A DNA stretch of 64,000 bases from Pseudoalteromonas sp. T1lg48 (GCF_002964785.1 NZ_PQCC01000001.1:1-64000), one strand, 5' to 3'; positions 8,019-17,786 are shown, numbered from the stretch's first letter. The notes: generated from the letters alone by a model not told the origin. Numbers and translations: made by a program.

Positions 8019-10657
8019 TGAAATTCTCAAAAATTGCAGCAGGCATCGCCCTTGCTACCATCTCGATGGGCTCAATTGCAGGCGGCCCACTTTATGTTCA
8101 TGAAAAAACCATGCAGCCTTATAAGTGGGATACCTCTAAAGGCACAATCCCAGTGTGGACAGATGGCGGTCAACTTATCAAAGATAAAGACGGTAACGAC
8201 GTCGAAAGCTTTACCGTGCTTGAAAAGGGCTCTACCTTCAACGTAGATATCACCCTGCCCGATGGCACAGTGCTGGAAAAAAACGTCCCGCTTGACCGCG
8301 ATTATACTTTTCTTACCATCGCCCAGGCCAATGCCGTAACCGCCGATGCGGTTGCTCAATGGTCCAACGTTGAAACCTCAACCCTGTCAATGGCCATCGC
8401 CGGAACAATTGAGAGTAAAACGGGTATTAGCGATGTGAATGCCAGCAATGTAGATCAGATTTACAGCGCGGAAAATGGCTACGGCTTTTGGGTTAACTAT
8501 GACACCGATGGCGCTATTTTAGAGAATTACTTTGGTATTCCTCGTGACCAGGTATTGGGTATCGCCTTTCCAGAAATCGCCAACGAAGAAACCGGTGAGA
8601 TTCTCGAAGCGACGGCGCTGATGAATGGCTGGTATATCGATATCAATGACACCGAGGGCAAAATGGTACAAGGCGTATTCACGCATGAGTTTGGTCATGC
8701 CATGAACATGTCACACTCTCAAGCAAACGGCCATTTTACCTACGTAGCTAAACCTTGGTTCCCGCTCCATGATGGTGTCGCCGGTTGTACAGGCACAACG
8801 ACTTACACTAACCGTGGTCAAGCGCCAACCGACAGCATCGAAACCATGTACCCCTTCATTAACGTGCGCGGTGTCGAAGGCCTAGAGCAAGGTACGGTCA
8901 ATGTGCGTGATGATATCGTCAACATTTCCGACCTTTACCCAACTGCGGATTATAAATCCAAGTACGGCACCATTAAGGGTAAGTTATACACCAAAGACGG
9001 TGTTGAATACTCGGGTATGAACATGGTTGCGCGTAACCTGGATAACCCACTGTACGACGTGATCACCCAGCAAAGTGGTAACATGACCCAAGGCCTGGTT
9101 GGTCCTGACGGCTCTTTCACTATCAGCGGTCTAACCCCGGGCGGTCGCTACGCTCTGTATATGGATCCCATTATTGCCGGTGGTTACCCAACCACGCCAA
9201 CGAGCATCATCTCAGAGAATGAATACTGGAATGAGAATGAAGGTACGTCTCCAGCGCTAGATCAAGCCTGTGATATGACTGAAATCATAGTGTCTGGCGG
9301 TGAGACCAAAGAAGTAGAAATGTACTTCAATGGTTATCACAGCGGGATTCAATACACGCCACTTATTTCTGCGTTTGTCGTTGATCACTCGAAGAATGGT
9401 AAGAAGGCACTGGGCACGACCCTAACGGGCATTCCTTTTATCTATGACAGCGTGCAAAACTCTTTTGAGACAGTGGTCACCCCCGAAGGCTTTGCCCCAT
9501 TGAAAGCAACCAATGCAGCAATGAATAAAACGGCAACAAAAGCCGCAGTGCTGGCCGATATGGATGGCAACGGCATTGCTCAAGGTGCGATTTGGGACCT
9601 TCGTTCGAATCAATTAACCGAGTTAGAAGACCCGAGCAACAACACCTGTGCGCTAGGCAGCCAGACAAGCGTGAGCTCTCATGCTATTTGGGATATGGAT
9701 GACACAGGTCACATTGTAGTGGGTAACTCACGTAAACCGACTGCCGGCGGCAATGAGTGTGCGCCTGGCGAGGCTTCTCAGTCATACGGTGTGCCCACGA
9801 TTTGGGATACCAAAACAGGTAAAGCAACCCTGCTTACGGATGGCTTAGAGTTTATCCCTAGCAGATGGGGTAATGGTTATGAGGTGCTTATCAACGGTGA
9901 GCGCACAGAAGCCTGGGTTCGCGCCGACAAAGTGTCTGGCAATGGTAAAACCATTACCGGTTCGGGCAACAATAACAATTCGCAACTGGCTTGGGTCGAT
10001 GGCAAATTACGCGATTTGTTTAAAGACTTTGGAGCCCTCAATGCCTCGGTTATTTCTCAAGATGGTGAGCGCATCGCCTTCGGTTCACAACGTGGCTTTG
10101 GTCGCAGAGCCTTCGGTCAGGGTGTGAAAGTATGGCATGCCGGTACCGACGAAATCACCGAACTAGGTGGCCTGCGTTGGTGTGACGATGTACCTTTTGT
10201 TAACTTCGGCATGAACATGTGTGCATCGCCATTCAACCTAACCCATGAAGACATTGCCGCAAATTCAGGCCTGCCTTTGATGATGGTAATGGATGCCAAC
10301 GACGATTTATCGCTTATCACAGGTCGTACTCTAATCGGTGGTATGCCAGCGGGTTCAACCATCTATCTAGAAGGTATTGGCTGGATGACGGGTGAAGAGT
10401 TCTTCGCTAAGCAAGGTGTGATTGAAGCTAAGAACCTGATGACTAACGGTATCTTTGGTGTCAGCGCCAATGGCTCAGAAATGATGGCTGGTCTGGTTGG
10501 AGCTTCTACGCCAATCACCATTGAGATTGACGCCAACAAAGCCTTTGTATGTCAAGGCGGTGTAAACCAAGAACTAAGCTTCCCTAAACAAGTTATAGAA
10601 GCAGTTAAAGGCGGTGCCGAATTTGGTCGCTGTGAACACCTAGACGACAGATATTAA
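8018..10657 (+). CDS. Secreted metzincin-type zinc metalloprotease, cassette 2
   Basis: An 879-residue paralogue of the protease at 4322-6937 with the same architecture: signal peptide 1-21 (cleavage after SIA), zinc motif HEFGHAMNMSH at H223/E224/H227/H233, Met-turn M277 (IETMYPF), a carboxypeptidase regulatory-like domain near 316-386 and a propeller-like region with WDLRSN, WDTKTGK and WHAGTDE blocks. The catalytic half is almost unchanged between the two copies. The propeller-like half differs much more and holds the small length differences, which suggests the copies diverge in substrate or partner recognition. All eight Cys of the mature chain are kept. It is coupled to its partner gene by a one-base overlap and closed by the terminator at 10681-10706. 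Confidence 0.85.
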   Translation: MKFSKIAAGIALATISMGSIAGGPLYVHEKTMQPYKWDTSKGTIPVWTDGGQLIKDKDGNDVESFTVLEKGSTFNVDITLPDGTVLEKNVPLDRDYTFLTIAQANAVTADAVAQWSNVETSTLSMAIAGTIESKTGISDVNASNVDQIYSAENGYGFWVNYDTDGAILENYFGIPRDQVLGIAFPEIANEETGEILEATALMNGWYIDINDTEGKMVQGVFTHEFGHAMNMSHSQANGHFTYVAKPWFPLHDGVAGCTGTTTYTNRGQAPTDSIETMYPFINVRGVEGLEQGTVNVRDDIVNISDLYPTADYKSKYGTIKGKLYTKDGVEYSGMNMVARNLDNPLYDVITQQSGNMTQGLVGPDGSFTISGLTPGGRYALYMDPIIAGGYPTTPTSIISENEYWNENEGTSPALDQACDMTEIIVSGGETKEVEMYFNGYHSGIQYTPLISAFVVDHSKNGKKALGTTLTGIPFIYDSVQNSFETVVTPEGFAPLKATNAAMNKTATKAAVLADMDGNGIAQGAIWDLRSNQLTELEDPSNNTCALGSQTSVSSHAIWDMDDTGHIVVGNSRKPTAGGNECAPGEASQSYGVPTIWDTKTGKATLLTDGLEFIPSRWGNGYEVLINGERTEAWVRADKVSGNGKTITGSGNNNNSQLAWVDGKLRDLFKDFGALNASVISQDGERIAFGSQRGFGRRAFGQGVKVWHAGTDEITELGGLRWCDDVPFVNFGMNMCASPFNLTHEDIAANSGLPLMMVMDANDDLSLITGRTLIGGMPAGSTIYLEGIGWMTGEEFFAKQGVIEAKNLMTNGIFGVSANGSEMMAGLVGASTPITIEIDANKAFVCQGGVNQELSFPKQVIEAVKGGAEFGRCEHLDDRY

Positions 10658-10680
10658 TCTCTGTGTTGTGAGTCCTAAAC

Positions 10681-10706
10681 AATGGCCCTTAACCGGGCCA
10701 TTTTTC
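10681..10706 (+). terminator. Terminator of cassette 2
   Basis: AATGGCCC-TTAACC-GGGCCATT plus a T-run, identical in stem and loop to the hairpin after cassette 1. Confidence 0.8.
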
Positions 10707-10763
10707 TATTTCTAACCTACCAACTCGGCTCCTTGTTAGTCGCCTTACTGGTCGCTGCTACTG

Positions 10764-11654
10764 CTAGCCTTTATGGTCACGACATTGCTCCTCGGGGTAT
10801 TCAAATTCCAAGGTCGTGTGCGCCAAGTCGAAGTCGGCAAGAAGCTTTGCTAAACGCCGCTTCAAATCCATTACCTCTGCGGCGTCGAGCTGCTCACGCA
10901 AACACAAATGAGCGGTAAGCACATGATGTTCACCGTCCAAGGACCAATAATGTACATGATGAGCTGTACTGATTTCCTTGGGCTCCACAAGCAACGCCGC
11001 CAACCTCAGCTGGGTTTGCTGATCCGGCGTACCTTGCAGGAATAACCTGATTGTTTGCACTAAGTTGCGGGCCACGTTAACGAGAATAAACAGGGTAAAC
11101 AGGATGGATAAGATGGGGTCGAGTATCGGCCAGTCGACAAACGTCAGTACCACGGCCACCAACAACACAGCCACCCAACCGAGCACATCTTCAAGTAGAT
11201 GCCAATTAAGCACCTTTTCATTTAAGGATTTACCCTTACTCAGTTTGAACGCCGCATAGCCATTGACAACAATGCCAAGCACCGCCAACAACAGCATGCC
11301 CTCGGTCATGGGCATAACCGGGTTAAAAAGCCGAGGTATGGAGAGCACCATCACCCAGCTTGAACCAATAATCAACACCAGGGAATTCAGCAAGGCACCG
11401 AGCAAGCTTAACCGACGATAACCATAGGTAAAGCGCGCATTGGCATGCTTGTTACTTAGTTTGTTAAGCAACCAGGCGCTGCCAATAGCCAGACTATCCC
11501 CTAAATCGTGTACCGCATCGGCCATGATCGCCGTACTATTAGTGAGCCATCCGCCGATAAACTCTATCAGGGTGAAACCAAGGTTTAGAAAGAATGCCCA
11601 GCCGATGCGCTCCGAGGCTATATCGTGGTGATGATGGTGATTGTGTGAATGCAC
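10764..11654 (-). CDS. Cation diffusion facilitator family transporter
   Basis: A 296-residue inner-membrane metal/proton antiporter, probably exporting zinc or a similar divalent ion (CzcD/ZitB-like). It opens with a His-rich tail (HSHNHHHHHD), followed by six hydrophobic helices. The metal site residues are visible in helix 2 (ADAVHDLGDS, near residues 46-55) and helix 5 (NWHLLEDVLGW, near 150-160), and a cytoplasmic C-terminal domain follows from about residue 210 with several His residues. It is convergent with metalloprotease cassette 2. The start ATG follows GGGGAAG. The substrate cannot be fixed from sequence. Confidence 0.88.
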   Translation of the reverse strand: MHSHNHHHHHDIASERIGWAFFLNLGFTLIEFIGGWLTNSTAIMADAVHDLGDSLAIGSAWLLNKLSNKHANARFTYGYRRLSLLGALLNSLVLIIGSSWVMVLSIPRLFNPVMPMTEGMLLLAVLGIVVNGYAAFKLSKGKSLNEKVLNWHLLEDVLGWVAVLLVAVVLTFVDWPILDPILSILFTLFILVNVARNLVQTIRLFLQGTPDQQTQLRLAALLVEPKEISTAHHVHYWSLDGEHHVLTAHLCLREQLDAAEVMDLKRRLAKLLADFDLAHTTLEFEYPEEQCRDHKG

Positions 11655-11932
11655 CTGCTTCCCCTGCTCACGGTCAATATCATCAAGTTAGTGTAAAAAG
11701 ACCATTAAAGGCAATGTGCGAACGTTAAGTTTTGTCCACAGGTGCTGCTGTTATTGCTGCCCACCTAATTTTGTTGCTTAACCAGCCGTAGGAATCACCC
11801 TCTTTGAGCGCCCTCTCAAAGGGCATCCCCTGTAGCCTTAGGGCTATTAACCTTCATTATTAACCCAGGAGCAGAAATCCGTTATACTAGTGAGCTATTT
11901 TTAGTCGTCCTGTTATGAATTAGAGAGACATC

Positions 11933-12553
11933 ATGAGCCAAGTTCGTGGTAATTTGTTTATTCTATCTGCGCCATCCGGTGCAGGTAAATCAAGCCTGAT
12001 CAATGCCTTGTTAGAGCGTCATGCCAATATGCAGGTGTCGGTATCGCACACCACCCGCGCCCCGCGTCCAGGCGAAGAAAACGGCGTACATTACCACTTC
12101 GTCGATCAAGCTCAATTCAAGGAGCTGATCGACAATAATGATTTCTTCGAATGGGCCCAGGTGTTCGACAACTACTATGGCACCTCAAAGGCAGCCATCG
12201 AACAGCAACTGGAAAACGGCATCGATGTATTCCTAGACATCGACTGGCAAGGCGCACGTCAGGTGCGTGAATTGGCCCCAGATGTCACCACCATCTTTAT
12301 TTTGCCGCCATCGAAGCAGGAGCTGCAAAGCCGCCTCACCAATCGCGGTCAGGACTCAGCCGAAGTGATCGCCGCACGCATGGAAAAAGCGCAATCGGAA
12401 ACCTCACATTACGACGAATACGACTATGTCGTCGTCAATGATGACTTCGATACCGCCCGCGATGAAATCGCCACCATAGTGGCCGCCACCCGTTTACGCT
12501 TGAGCACACAAAAGCACAAACACGGTGCCCTAATCGACGAACTATTAAAATAA
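11933..12553 (+). CDS. gmk: Guanylate kinase
   Basis: A 206-residue cytosolic kinase that converts GMP and ATP to GDP. The P-loop [10 protein letters not shown] lies at residues 12-21 and the GMP-binding segment [19 protein letters not shown] at about 38-56. The length is normal. It is the first gene of the conserved gmk-rpoZ-spoT run. The ATG follows GAGAGA at about 6 bases, and a TATACT -10-like box lies at 11883-11888 without a clear -35. Confidence 0.97.
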   Translation: MSQVRGNLFILSAPSGAGKSSLINALLERHANMQVSVSHTTRAPRPGEENGVHYHFVDQAQFKELIDNNDFFEWAQVFDNYYGTSKAAIEQQLENGIDVFLDIDWQGARQVRELAPDVTTIFILPPSKQELQSRLTNRGQDSAEVIAARMEKAQSETSHYDEYDYVVVNDDFDTARDEIATIVAATRLRLSTQKHKHGALIDELLK

Positions 12554-12629
12554 AACCCGCCTAAGTATTGGCCTGGAGTGGGTGTTGCAGTAAACTAGGC
12601 GTTTACAGAATTAATTTTTGGAGTGAAGC

Positions 12630-12905
12630 ATGGCTCGCGTAACTGTTGAAGATGCAGTAGATAAAATTGGCAACCGTTTTGACTTGATCCTTGTCGCGGC
12701 GCGTCGTGCGCGCCAGATTGCGGTAGGTGGTAAAGACCCTATGGTTGATGCGGAAAACGATAAACCTACGGTTATCGCTTTACGTGAAATCGAAAACGGT
12801 CACATTACCCCGGATACCCTAGACGCAATTGAGCGCCAGGAGCAGCAGAACCAAGAAGCTGCCGAAATGGCTGCCGTTGCTGCTATCGTTGGTGGTAATC
12901 AATAA
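12630..12905 (+). CDS. rpoZ: RNA polymerase omega subunit
   Basis: A 91-residue omega subunit that binds beta-prime and helps assembly of RNA polymerase. The start [20 protein letters not shown] is the family signature, as is the RRARQIA segment. The N-terminal MARVTVED region also contributes to a ppGpp site in E. coli. The ribosome-binding site GGAG lies 7 bases before the ATG. It sits between gmk and spoT as in enterobacteria. Confidence 0.98.
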   Translation: MARVTVEDAVDKIGNRFDLILVAARRARQIAVGGKDPMVDAENDKPTVIALREIENGHITPDTLDAIERQEQQNQEAAEMAAVAAIVGGNQ

Positions 12906-13019
12906 GCGCATATAATGCTTTGTAAACGGCTGCATTTTCCTTGCAGCCGTTGGCTTTCCTCGCTTTTCATCGTATATTCACTTAATCATCAATTTCGCCT
13001 CGTTGTGCCTGGAGCGTGA

Positions 13020-15125
13020 ATGTATCTCTTTGAAGGCCTCAAGAAAAAAATATCAGAATACCTAGCCCCCGATGACGTGGCGCTAGTGCAAAAAGCCTAT
13101 GTCGTGGCCAGAGAAGCGCACGAAGGACAATTTCGCTCGAGCGGCGAACCATATATCACCCACCCCGTAGAAGTAACGCAAATCCTCGCCAACATGAAGT
13201 TGGACCATGAAACCCTGATGGCGGCCTTAATGCACGATGTCATCGAGGATACGGATTTTTCACAACAAGACCTGGCAGAAATCTTCGGTGAAACCGTCGC
13301 CGATTTGGTCGAAGGGGTGAGTAAGCTCGACAAACTGGGCTTCAAAGATAAAAGAGAATTCCAAGCGGAAAACTACCGCAAAATGATCATGGCGATGACC
13401 CAAGATATTCGCGTTATCCTGATCAAACTGGCGGACCGCACCCATAATATGCGTACTTTGGGCGCCCTACGCCCGGACAAACGCCGCCGCATCGCCCGCG
13501 AAACCTTGGATATCTTTGCCCCTATCGCCAACCGCCTGGGTATTCACGATATCAAGAACGAGCTTGAAGATCTGGGCTTTCAGGCCCTGTATCCGATGCG
13601 CTACCGCGCCTTAAAATCAGAAGTCGCCAAGGCTCGCGGCAACCGTAAGGAAGTGATCTCTAACATTCAGGGCGAGATCGAATCGCGTCTAAGCGAGTGG
13701 GGTATTCAAGCCCAGGTATCAGGACGGGAAAAGCACCTGTACAGCATTTATCGTAAAATGCTGAACAAGGAATTGATGTTTAACGAGGTCATGGACATCT
13801 ATGCCTTTCGCATAGTGGTCGACAGCATGGACACCTGCTATCGGGTGCTCGGCGTTACCCATAACCTGTATAAGCCCATTGAAACCCGCTTTAAAGATTA
13901 TATTGCGGTACCAAAAACCAATGGCTATCAATCGTTACACACCTCGCTGGTCGGCCCGCACGGTATTCCCGTAGAAATCCAAATCCGCACCCTGGATATG
14001 GATCATATGGCTGACAAAGGGGTCGCGGCCCACTGGATGTATAAGAAGGCCGGCGAAAACTCTGGTCACACCGCACAGCAAAGGGCGCGCCAGTGGATGC
14101 AAAGCCTGCTGGAGCTGCAACAAAGCGCCGGCTCATCATTCGAATTCGTGGAAAACGTAAAAACCGATCTGTTCCCGGAAGAAATTTATGTGTTCACCCC
14201 GGATGGTCGTATCGTCGAGCTGCCCATGGGCGCCACTGCGGTGGATTTCGCCTATGCGGTACACACGGACGTGGGTAACACCTGTGTCGGCGCCCGCGTT
14301 AACCGCAAGCCGCACCCACTTAGTAAGCCTCTGGATACCGGGCAAACCGTGGAAGTGATCACCAGTTCAGGGGCGCATCCAAATGCCACCTGGCTGAACT
14401 TTATCGTGACCGCCAAGGCACGTTTATGCGTGCGCAACTATCTTAAAAATCAGCGCCACGAAGAAGCGCTGCAACTGGGTCGCCGACTCCTGGACTCGGC
14501 CCTTGGCGAGTACTCACTGGACAACATTAGTAGCGAAACCATTAACCGGGTGCTTGAAGAATATCAGGTCAACTCGGTGCTGGAGCTGATGGTGGAAATC
14601 GGCTGTGGCAATATTATGAGCGTACTGGTCGCCAAACGCCTGTTACAGAGCGATGAAGCGGACCTGGATAAGCTCGCAACCTCGACCAAGGCGGCGATCA
14701 TAGGCACCGAAGGCATGTTGGTAAACTACTCCAAATGCTGCCGTCCGGTGCCCGGTGACGATATTGTCGCCTACGTCAGCCAAGGTAAGGGACTAACCGT
14801 ACACCGTCAGGAATGTAAAAATATTCGTGGCTGGCGCAACGAGTTATCAAAGTATTTCGTGGTTAAGTGGGAAGACAATTCGGAGAAAGAATACATCGCC
14901 ACGCTACGGGTGGAAATTATTAACCACCAGGGTGCCCTGGCTAAGCTCACCAGCTTAGTGGCCTCTACCGGAGCGAATATTGTCGAACTGCAAACCGATG
15001 AAAAAGAAAGTAACCTCTACGTAATAGACCTCGGCGTGACGGTGAAAGACCGAATTCACGTCGCCAATATTATGCGTCGCATCCGGGTAATGCCGGATGT
15101 GCAAAAGGTTTATAGAAAAAAATAA
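13020..15125 (+). CDS. spoT: Bifunctional (p)ppGpp synthetase/hydrolase SpoT
   Basis: A 701-residue RelA/SpoT-family protein that makes and degrades (p)ppGpp in response to starvation. Domains in order: an HD hydrolase with an intact motif (ALMHDVIEDTDF near residues 68-79), a synthetase with RFKDYIAVPKTNGYQSLH near 290-310, a TGS domain (YVFTPDGRIVELPMGATAVDFAYAVH near 390-415), and a C-terminal ACT domain (from about 625). The intact HD motif and RFKD-type synthetase motif favour SpoT over RelA. The ATG has GGAG at 5 bases. It follows rpoZ by 114 bases and is followed 9 bases later by ridA. Confidence 0.97.
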   Translation: MYLFEGLKKKISEYLAPDDVALVQKAYVVAREAHEGQFRSSGEPYITHPVEVTQILANMKLDHETLMAALMHDVIEDTDFSQQDLAEIFGETVADLVEGVSKLDKLGFKDKREFQAENYRKMIMAMTQDIRVILIKLADRTHNMRTLGALRPDKRRRIARETLDIFAPIANRLGIHDIKNELEDLGFQALYPMRYRALKSEVAKARGNRKEVISNIQGEIESRLSEWGIQAQVSGREKHLYSIYRKMLNKELMFNEVMDIYAFRIVVDSMDTCYRVLGVTHNLYKPIETRFKDYIAVPKTNGYQSLHTSLVGPHGIPVEIQIRTLDMDHMADKGVAAHWMYKKAGENSGHTAQQRARQWMQSLLELQQSAGSSFEFVENVKTDLFPEEIYVFTPDGRIVELPMGATAVDFAYAVHTDVGNTCVGARVNRKPHPLSKPLDTGQTVEVITSSGAHPNATWLNFIVTAKARLCVRNYLKNQRHEEALQLGRRLLDSALGEYSLDNISSETINRVLEEYQVNSVLELMVEIGCGNIMSVLVAKRLLQSDEADLDKLATSTKAAIIGTEGMLVNYSKCCRPVPGDDIVAYVSQGKGLTVHRQECKNIRGWRNELSKYFVVKWEDNSEKEYIATLRVEIINHQGALAKLTSLVASTGANIVELQTDEKESNLYVIDLGVTVKDRIHVANIMRRIRVMPDVQKVYRKK

Positions 15126-15134
15126 AGGAAAATC

Positions 15135-15527
15135 ATGAACAAAATTATCATTTCTACCGAAAATGCTCCTTCGGCTATCGGTACTTACAACCAAGCCGTT
15201 AAAGTTGGCACCGCCGTTTATCTATCGGGCCAAATTCCTCTAGTGCCAAGCACTATGGAAATGGTGTCTGACGACTTTGCCGAGCAAACTCACCAGGTAT
15301 TTAAAAACCTAATTGCCGTATGTGAAGCCGCTGGTGGCGAGCTACAGGACATGGTTAAAGTAAATATCTTTTTGACCGACCTGAGCAACTTTGCCATCGT
15401 CAACGAGATCATGAGCCAATACTTTAAGACTCCGTACCCTGCTCGCGCTGCAATTGGCGTAAAAGAGCTACCTAAAGGCTCTCAGGTTGAGATTGATGGC
15501 ATCATGGAATTACCGTCAACCAACTAA
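15135..15527 (+). CDS. ridA: RidA family reactive enamine/imine deaminase
   Basis: A 130-residue cytosolic protein of the RidA (YjgF) family, which hydrolyses reactive 2-aminoacrylate-type intermediates formed by PLP enzymes. Family motifs are complete: [12 protein letters not shown] at the N-terminus, the conserved SGQIP, and [21 protein letters not shown] with the key Arg at residue 104 and Glu at 120. The start has AAGGAAAATC before the ATG. The gene follows spoT by 9 bases and is probably co-transcribed; spoT-ridA linkage is frequent in gammaproteobacteria. Confidence 0.95.
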   Translation: MNKIIISTENAPSAIGTYNQAVKVGTAVYLSGQIPLVPSTMEMVSDDFAEQTHQVFKNLIAVCEAAGGELQDMVKVNIFLTDLSNFAIVNEIMSQYFKTPYPARAAIGVKELPKGSQVEIDGIMELPSTN

Positions 15528-15536
15528 ATCTCTTCA

Positions 15537-15568
15537 ACCATGAAATAACCCCAGGGTTATTTCATGGT
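15537..15568. other. Long perfect hairpin between ridA and the FapA-like gene
   Basis: Two 15-base arms (15537-15551 and 15554-15568; left arm ACCATGAAATAACCC) pair perfectly around a 2-base centre. No T-run follows on either strand, so it is not a standard terminator. The right arm contains AGGG and the ATG at 15564 that opens the longest reading frame of the next gene. Confidence 0.7.
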
Positions 15569-17276
15569 CTCCCCCTCCTACATCTTCCAATCTCCTTGTA
15601 AATTGCATACAGTAGAATCACGCCCATCTAAGTCTGGCGCTAGCAAGGAATTATTTGTGTTTGAATTAGCCGACAATGGCCAGGTAATAGTTAATATCAA
15701 CGCCGACAGCGCCCCGCCGCCGTCGAAAGCCTTATTGCTTGAAGCCTTGGCAAATTCACCCTTTGGTAATTGCTATATTGCCAGCGCCGAAATTGATAAA
15801 TTTTATGCCGGTGAGCACGACACCAACCACCTTTTAGTCGCCAAACAAGTAGACGCCCAACTCGAAGTGAGCATTAGTGATGATAAAATGAGTGCCATTG
15901 GCCGACTCACCACGGCACAGGGCGGCAAAATGCTCACCCTGGATGAGGGTAAGCGCGCCATCGTCTCAGCCGGTGTACGCCGTGGCTATCAACAGGTGCT
16001 ATTGGAAAAGCTGTTGCAGCAACAATTGCGCCTAGGCGCCGGCACCGCGGTTAAGGGCACCCTGGCCAAAGGGCGCTTACCCACAGATGGTAAAGACAGC
16101 ACCCTGATCAAAGAAACCGCCACCCTAAAAGATCGCATCAATAGACCGCAACACCGCGACGATGGCACCGTCGATATGCGTGACTTTGGTAAACTGGCCA
16201 GCGTTGAACCCGGCGCCTTACTGATGACACAACAGCCCGCGACCCCGGGTAAAGAAGGCTATACGGTCACTGGTGACATCTTGGCCCCCAAACCAGGTAA
16301 ACAATCGAAACTGATCCCGGGGGAAGGTGCCAAGCTCAACCCCAATAACCCTTTAGAACTTATCGCCACCATCAGCGGCGTGCCGGTTGAAACCAATCAG
16401 GGCATGCGTGTCGATGACATTTTCACCATAGGCGAAGTCAATGTTAAAAGCGGCCATATCGACTTTAATGGCTCTGTGCTGATCACCCAAGGAGTCGCCC
16501 CAGGCATGCGTGTCACCGCCAAGGGGGACATAACCGTACTCGGCACGGTGGAGTCGGCCATACTCAGCGCCAGTGGCGATATCTGCATTAAACAAGGGGC
16601 GTTTGGTCACCCCAACCATCAGCAGGATGAGCAACAGCTGACCTGCCAAATCAGCGCCGCTAATGGCGTTTATCTTAGCCATGCCCAGTACGCCTATATC
16701 GAAGGCAATGATATACATATCGAACGTCAGGCCAGTCATTGTCAACTAAAGGCCATGGCCAGCATTATCGTCGGCGCTCTCGATAACCCCAATGGCAAAC
16801 TGTTCGGCGGCGAAGTCCTGGATGCCTGTCGCTTGGAGGCTGGGGAAATCGGCAATGAGTCGGGAGCCAAGATGCGCATTAACCTGCTTGCCCGCGGCAC
16901 CGATATTACCGCCGAGCATGACACCCACGTGCAACACTTAAACGAAAACGACACCAAGCTGCGTACCTTGCAGGAGGCGCTAGAAAAAGCCGAAGCCCTC
17001 AAAGATAAAGACAAGAAAAAACAGTTAATCGAAAAAATCGGTGCCACGCAACTGGCTCTGGTGCAACAGGCCGATGAACTAGAAACCAGACTTAGCGCCC
17101 TGGATAACGCGCTTAACACGCTGGTAAATAACGCCCAGCTTATCGCCCATCATAAGCTAAACCCAGGGGTTGCCATTCAGATTTTTGATAAGGCATTGAA
17201 AACGGCGCGGCAATATCCACCCTGTGTGCTAAAGATAGCAAAGAGTAAAATAGAGATTGAGTTTAAAACCAGTTAA
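15564..17276 (+). CDS. FapA-like (DUF342) polymer-forming protein
   Basis: A protein of up to 570 residues in the FapA/DUF342 family. The central part, about residues 205-450, has the repeating short-strand beta-helix pattern typical of the family (MRVTAKGDITVLGTVE, LSASGDICIKQGAFG, ISAANGVYLSHAQ, GGEVLDACRLEAGEIG). A Lys/Glu-rich coiled coil follows near 465-520. The family is often linked to flagella, c-di-GMP or cell-surface regulation, but no flagellar gene is nearby, so the role is open. The start is uncertain: the ATG at 15564 lies inside a perfect hairpin, while a GTG at 15657, 31 codons later, has AAGGA 7 bases upstream and a TAGAAT -10-like box at 15613-15618. Confidence 0.8.
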   Translation: MVSPSYIFQSPCKLHTVESRPSKSGASKELFVFELADNGQVIVNINADSAPPPSKALLLEALANSPFGNCYIASAEIDKFYAGEHDTNHLLVAKQVDAQLEVSISDDKMSAIGRLTTAQGGKMLTLDEGKRAIVSAGVRRGYQQVLLEKLLQQQLRLGAGTAVKGTLAKGRLPTDGKDSTLIKETATLKDRINRPQHRDDGTVDMRDFGKLASVEPGALLMTQQPATPGKEGYTVTGDILAPKPGKQSKLIPGEGAKLNPNNPLELIATISGVPVETNQGMRVDDIFTIGEVNVKSGHIDFNGSVLITQGVAPGMRVTAKGDITVLGTVESAILSASGDICIKQGAFGHPNHQQDEQQLTCQISAANGVYLSHAQYAYIEGNDIHIERQASHCQLKAMASIIVGALDNPNGKLFGGEVLDACRLEAGEIGNESGAKMRINLLARGTDITAEHDTHVQHLNENDTKLRTLQEALEKAEALKDKDKKKQLIEKIGATQLALVQQADELETRLSALDNALNTLVNNAQLIAHHKLNPGVAIQIFDKALKTARQYPPCVLKIAKSKIEIEFKTS

Positions 17277-17344
17277 TCCTGCCTCCATTTATACAGAAGA
17301 GCGTTCAATAACTTAGAAACTTACTTCAAAACGGAATTATAAAA

Positions 17345-17782
17345 ATGAAGAAACTTGCATTAATGGCGGTACTATCTGCCCTGGCTGGCTGCTCGGCCAG
17401 TACGCAATTTGAAGCCCTACAAAATGACGTGACCCTTAGCATAGATACGAATTCAAGCTTTGTAGTTGATGCCGATGAACAACACACTTTTAGCACCACC
17501 AGTTTCGGCCAATATGAATTTAAGGCGGAACAAAAAGGAAAAGAACCATTTTACGGTATCCTACCCCTAAAATTTAATGGCGGTTACTTAGCCGCTGATA
17601 TCATTTTCTTTGCGCCAGCTATGTTCTTTAACCTCAGGGAAGTATTCCCTTATTACCAGTTTGACATTGAAAACTCGGTTCTGCGCTACAAAAAAGATGC
17701 TGAAGGACCTTGGATTCTTTACAAACCAAAGCAATCTGAGATGCACCGTGCCAAAGAGTTTTTTGAAAACTCGGCTCCATAA
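17345..17782 (+). CDS. Putative lipoprotein of unknown function
   Basis: A 145-residue protein with a lipoprotein signal: MKKLALMAVLSALAGC, lipobox LAGC with Cys16. The residue after Cys is Ser, so sorting to the outer membrane is likely. The mature part has a beta-rich first half (about 20-75) and a hydrophobic stretch near 85-100 (YLAADIIFFAPAMFF) that resembles a short hydrophobic segment seen in other small lipoproteins. I do not recognise the family with confidence. It is convergent with asnA, with a strong hairpin between them. Confidence 0.7.
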   Translation: MKKLALMAVLSALAGCSASTQFEALQNDVTLSIDTNSSFVVDADEQHTFSTTSFGQYEFKAEQKGKEPFYGILPLKFNGGYLAADIIFFAPAMFFNLREVFPYYQFDIENSVLRYKKDAEGPWILYKPKQSEMHRAKEFFENSAP

Positions 17783-17786
17783 TGAT

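Noticed and set aside
10682..10918. 78-codon plus-strand reading frame after cassette 2
   Set aside because: It starts in the cassette terminator and overlaps the 3' end of the CDF transporter gene on the other strand; the product has no protein-like features.
11804..11825. Hairpin CTTTGAG/CTCAAAG before gmk
   Set aside because: Short stem without a T-run and not next to a gene end; likely chance.
13097..14437. Several minus-strand frames inside spoT
   Set aside because: Shadows of spoT in other frames; no ribosome-binding sites or family motifs.
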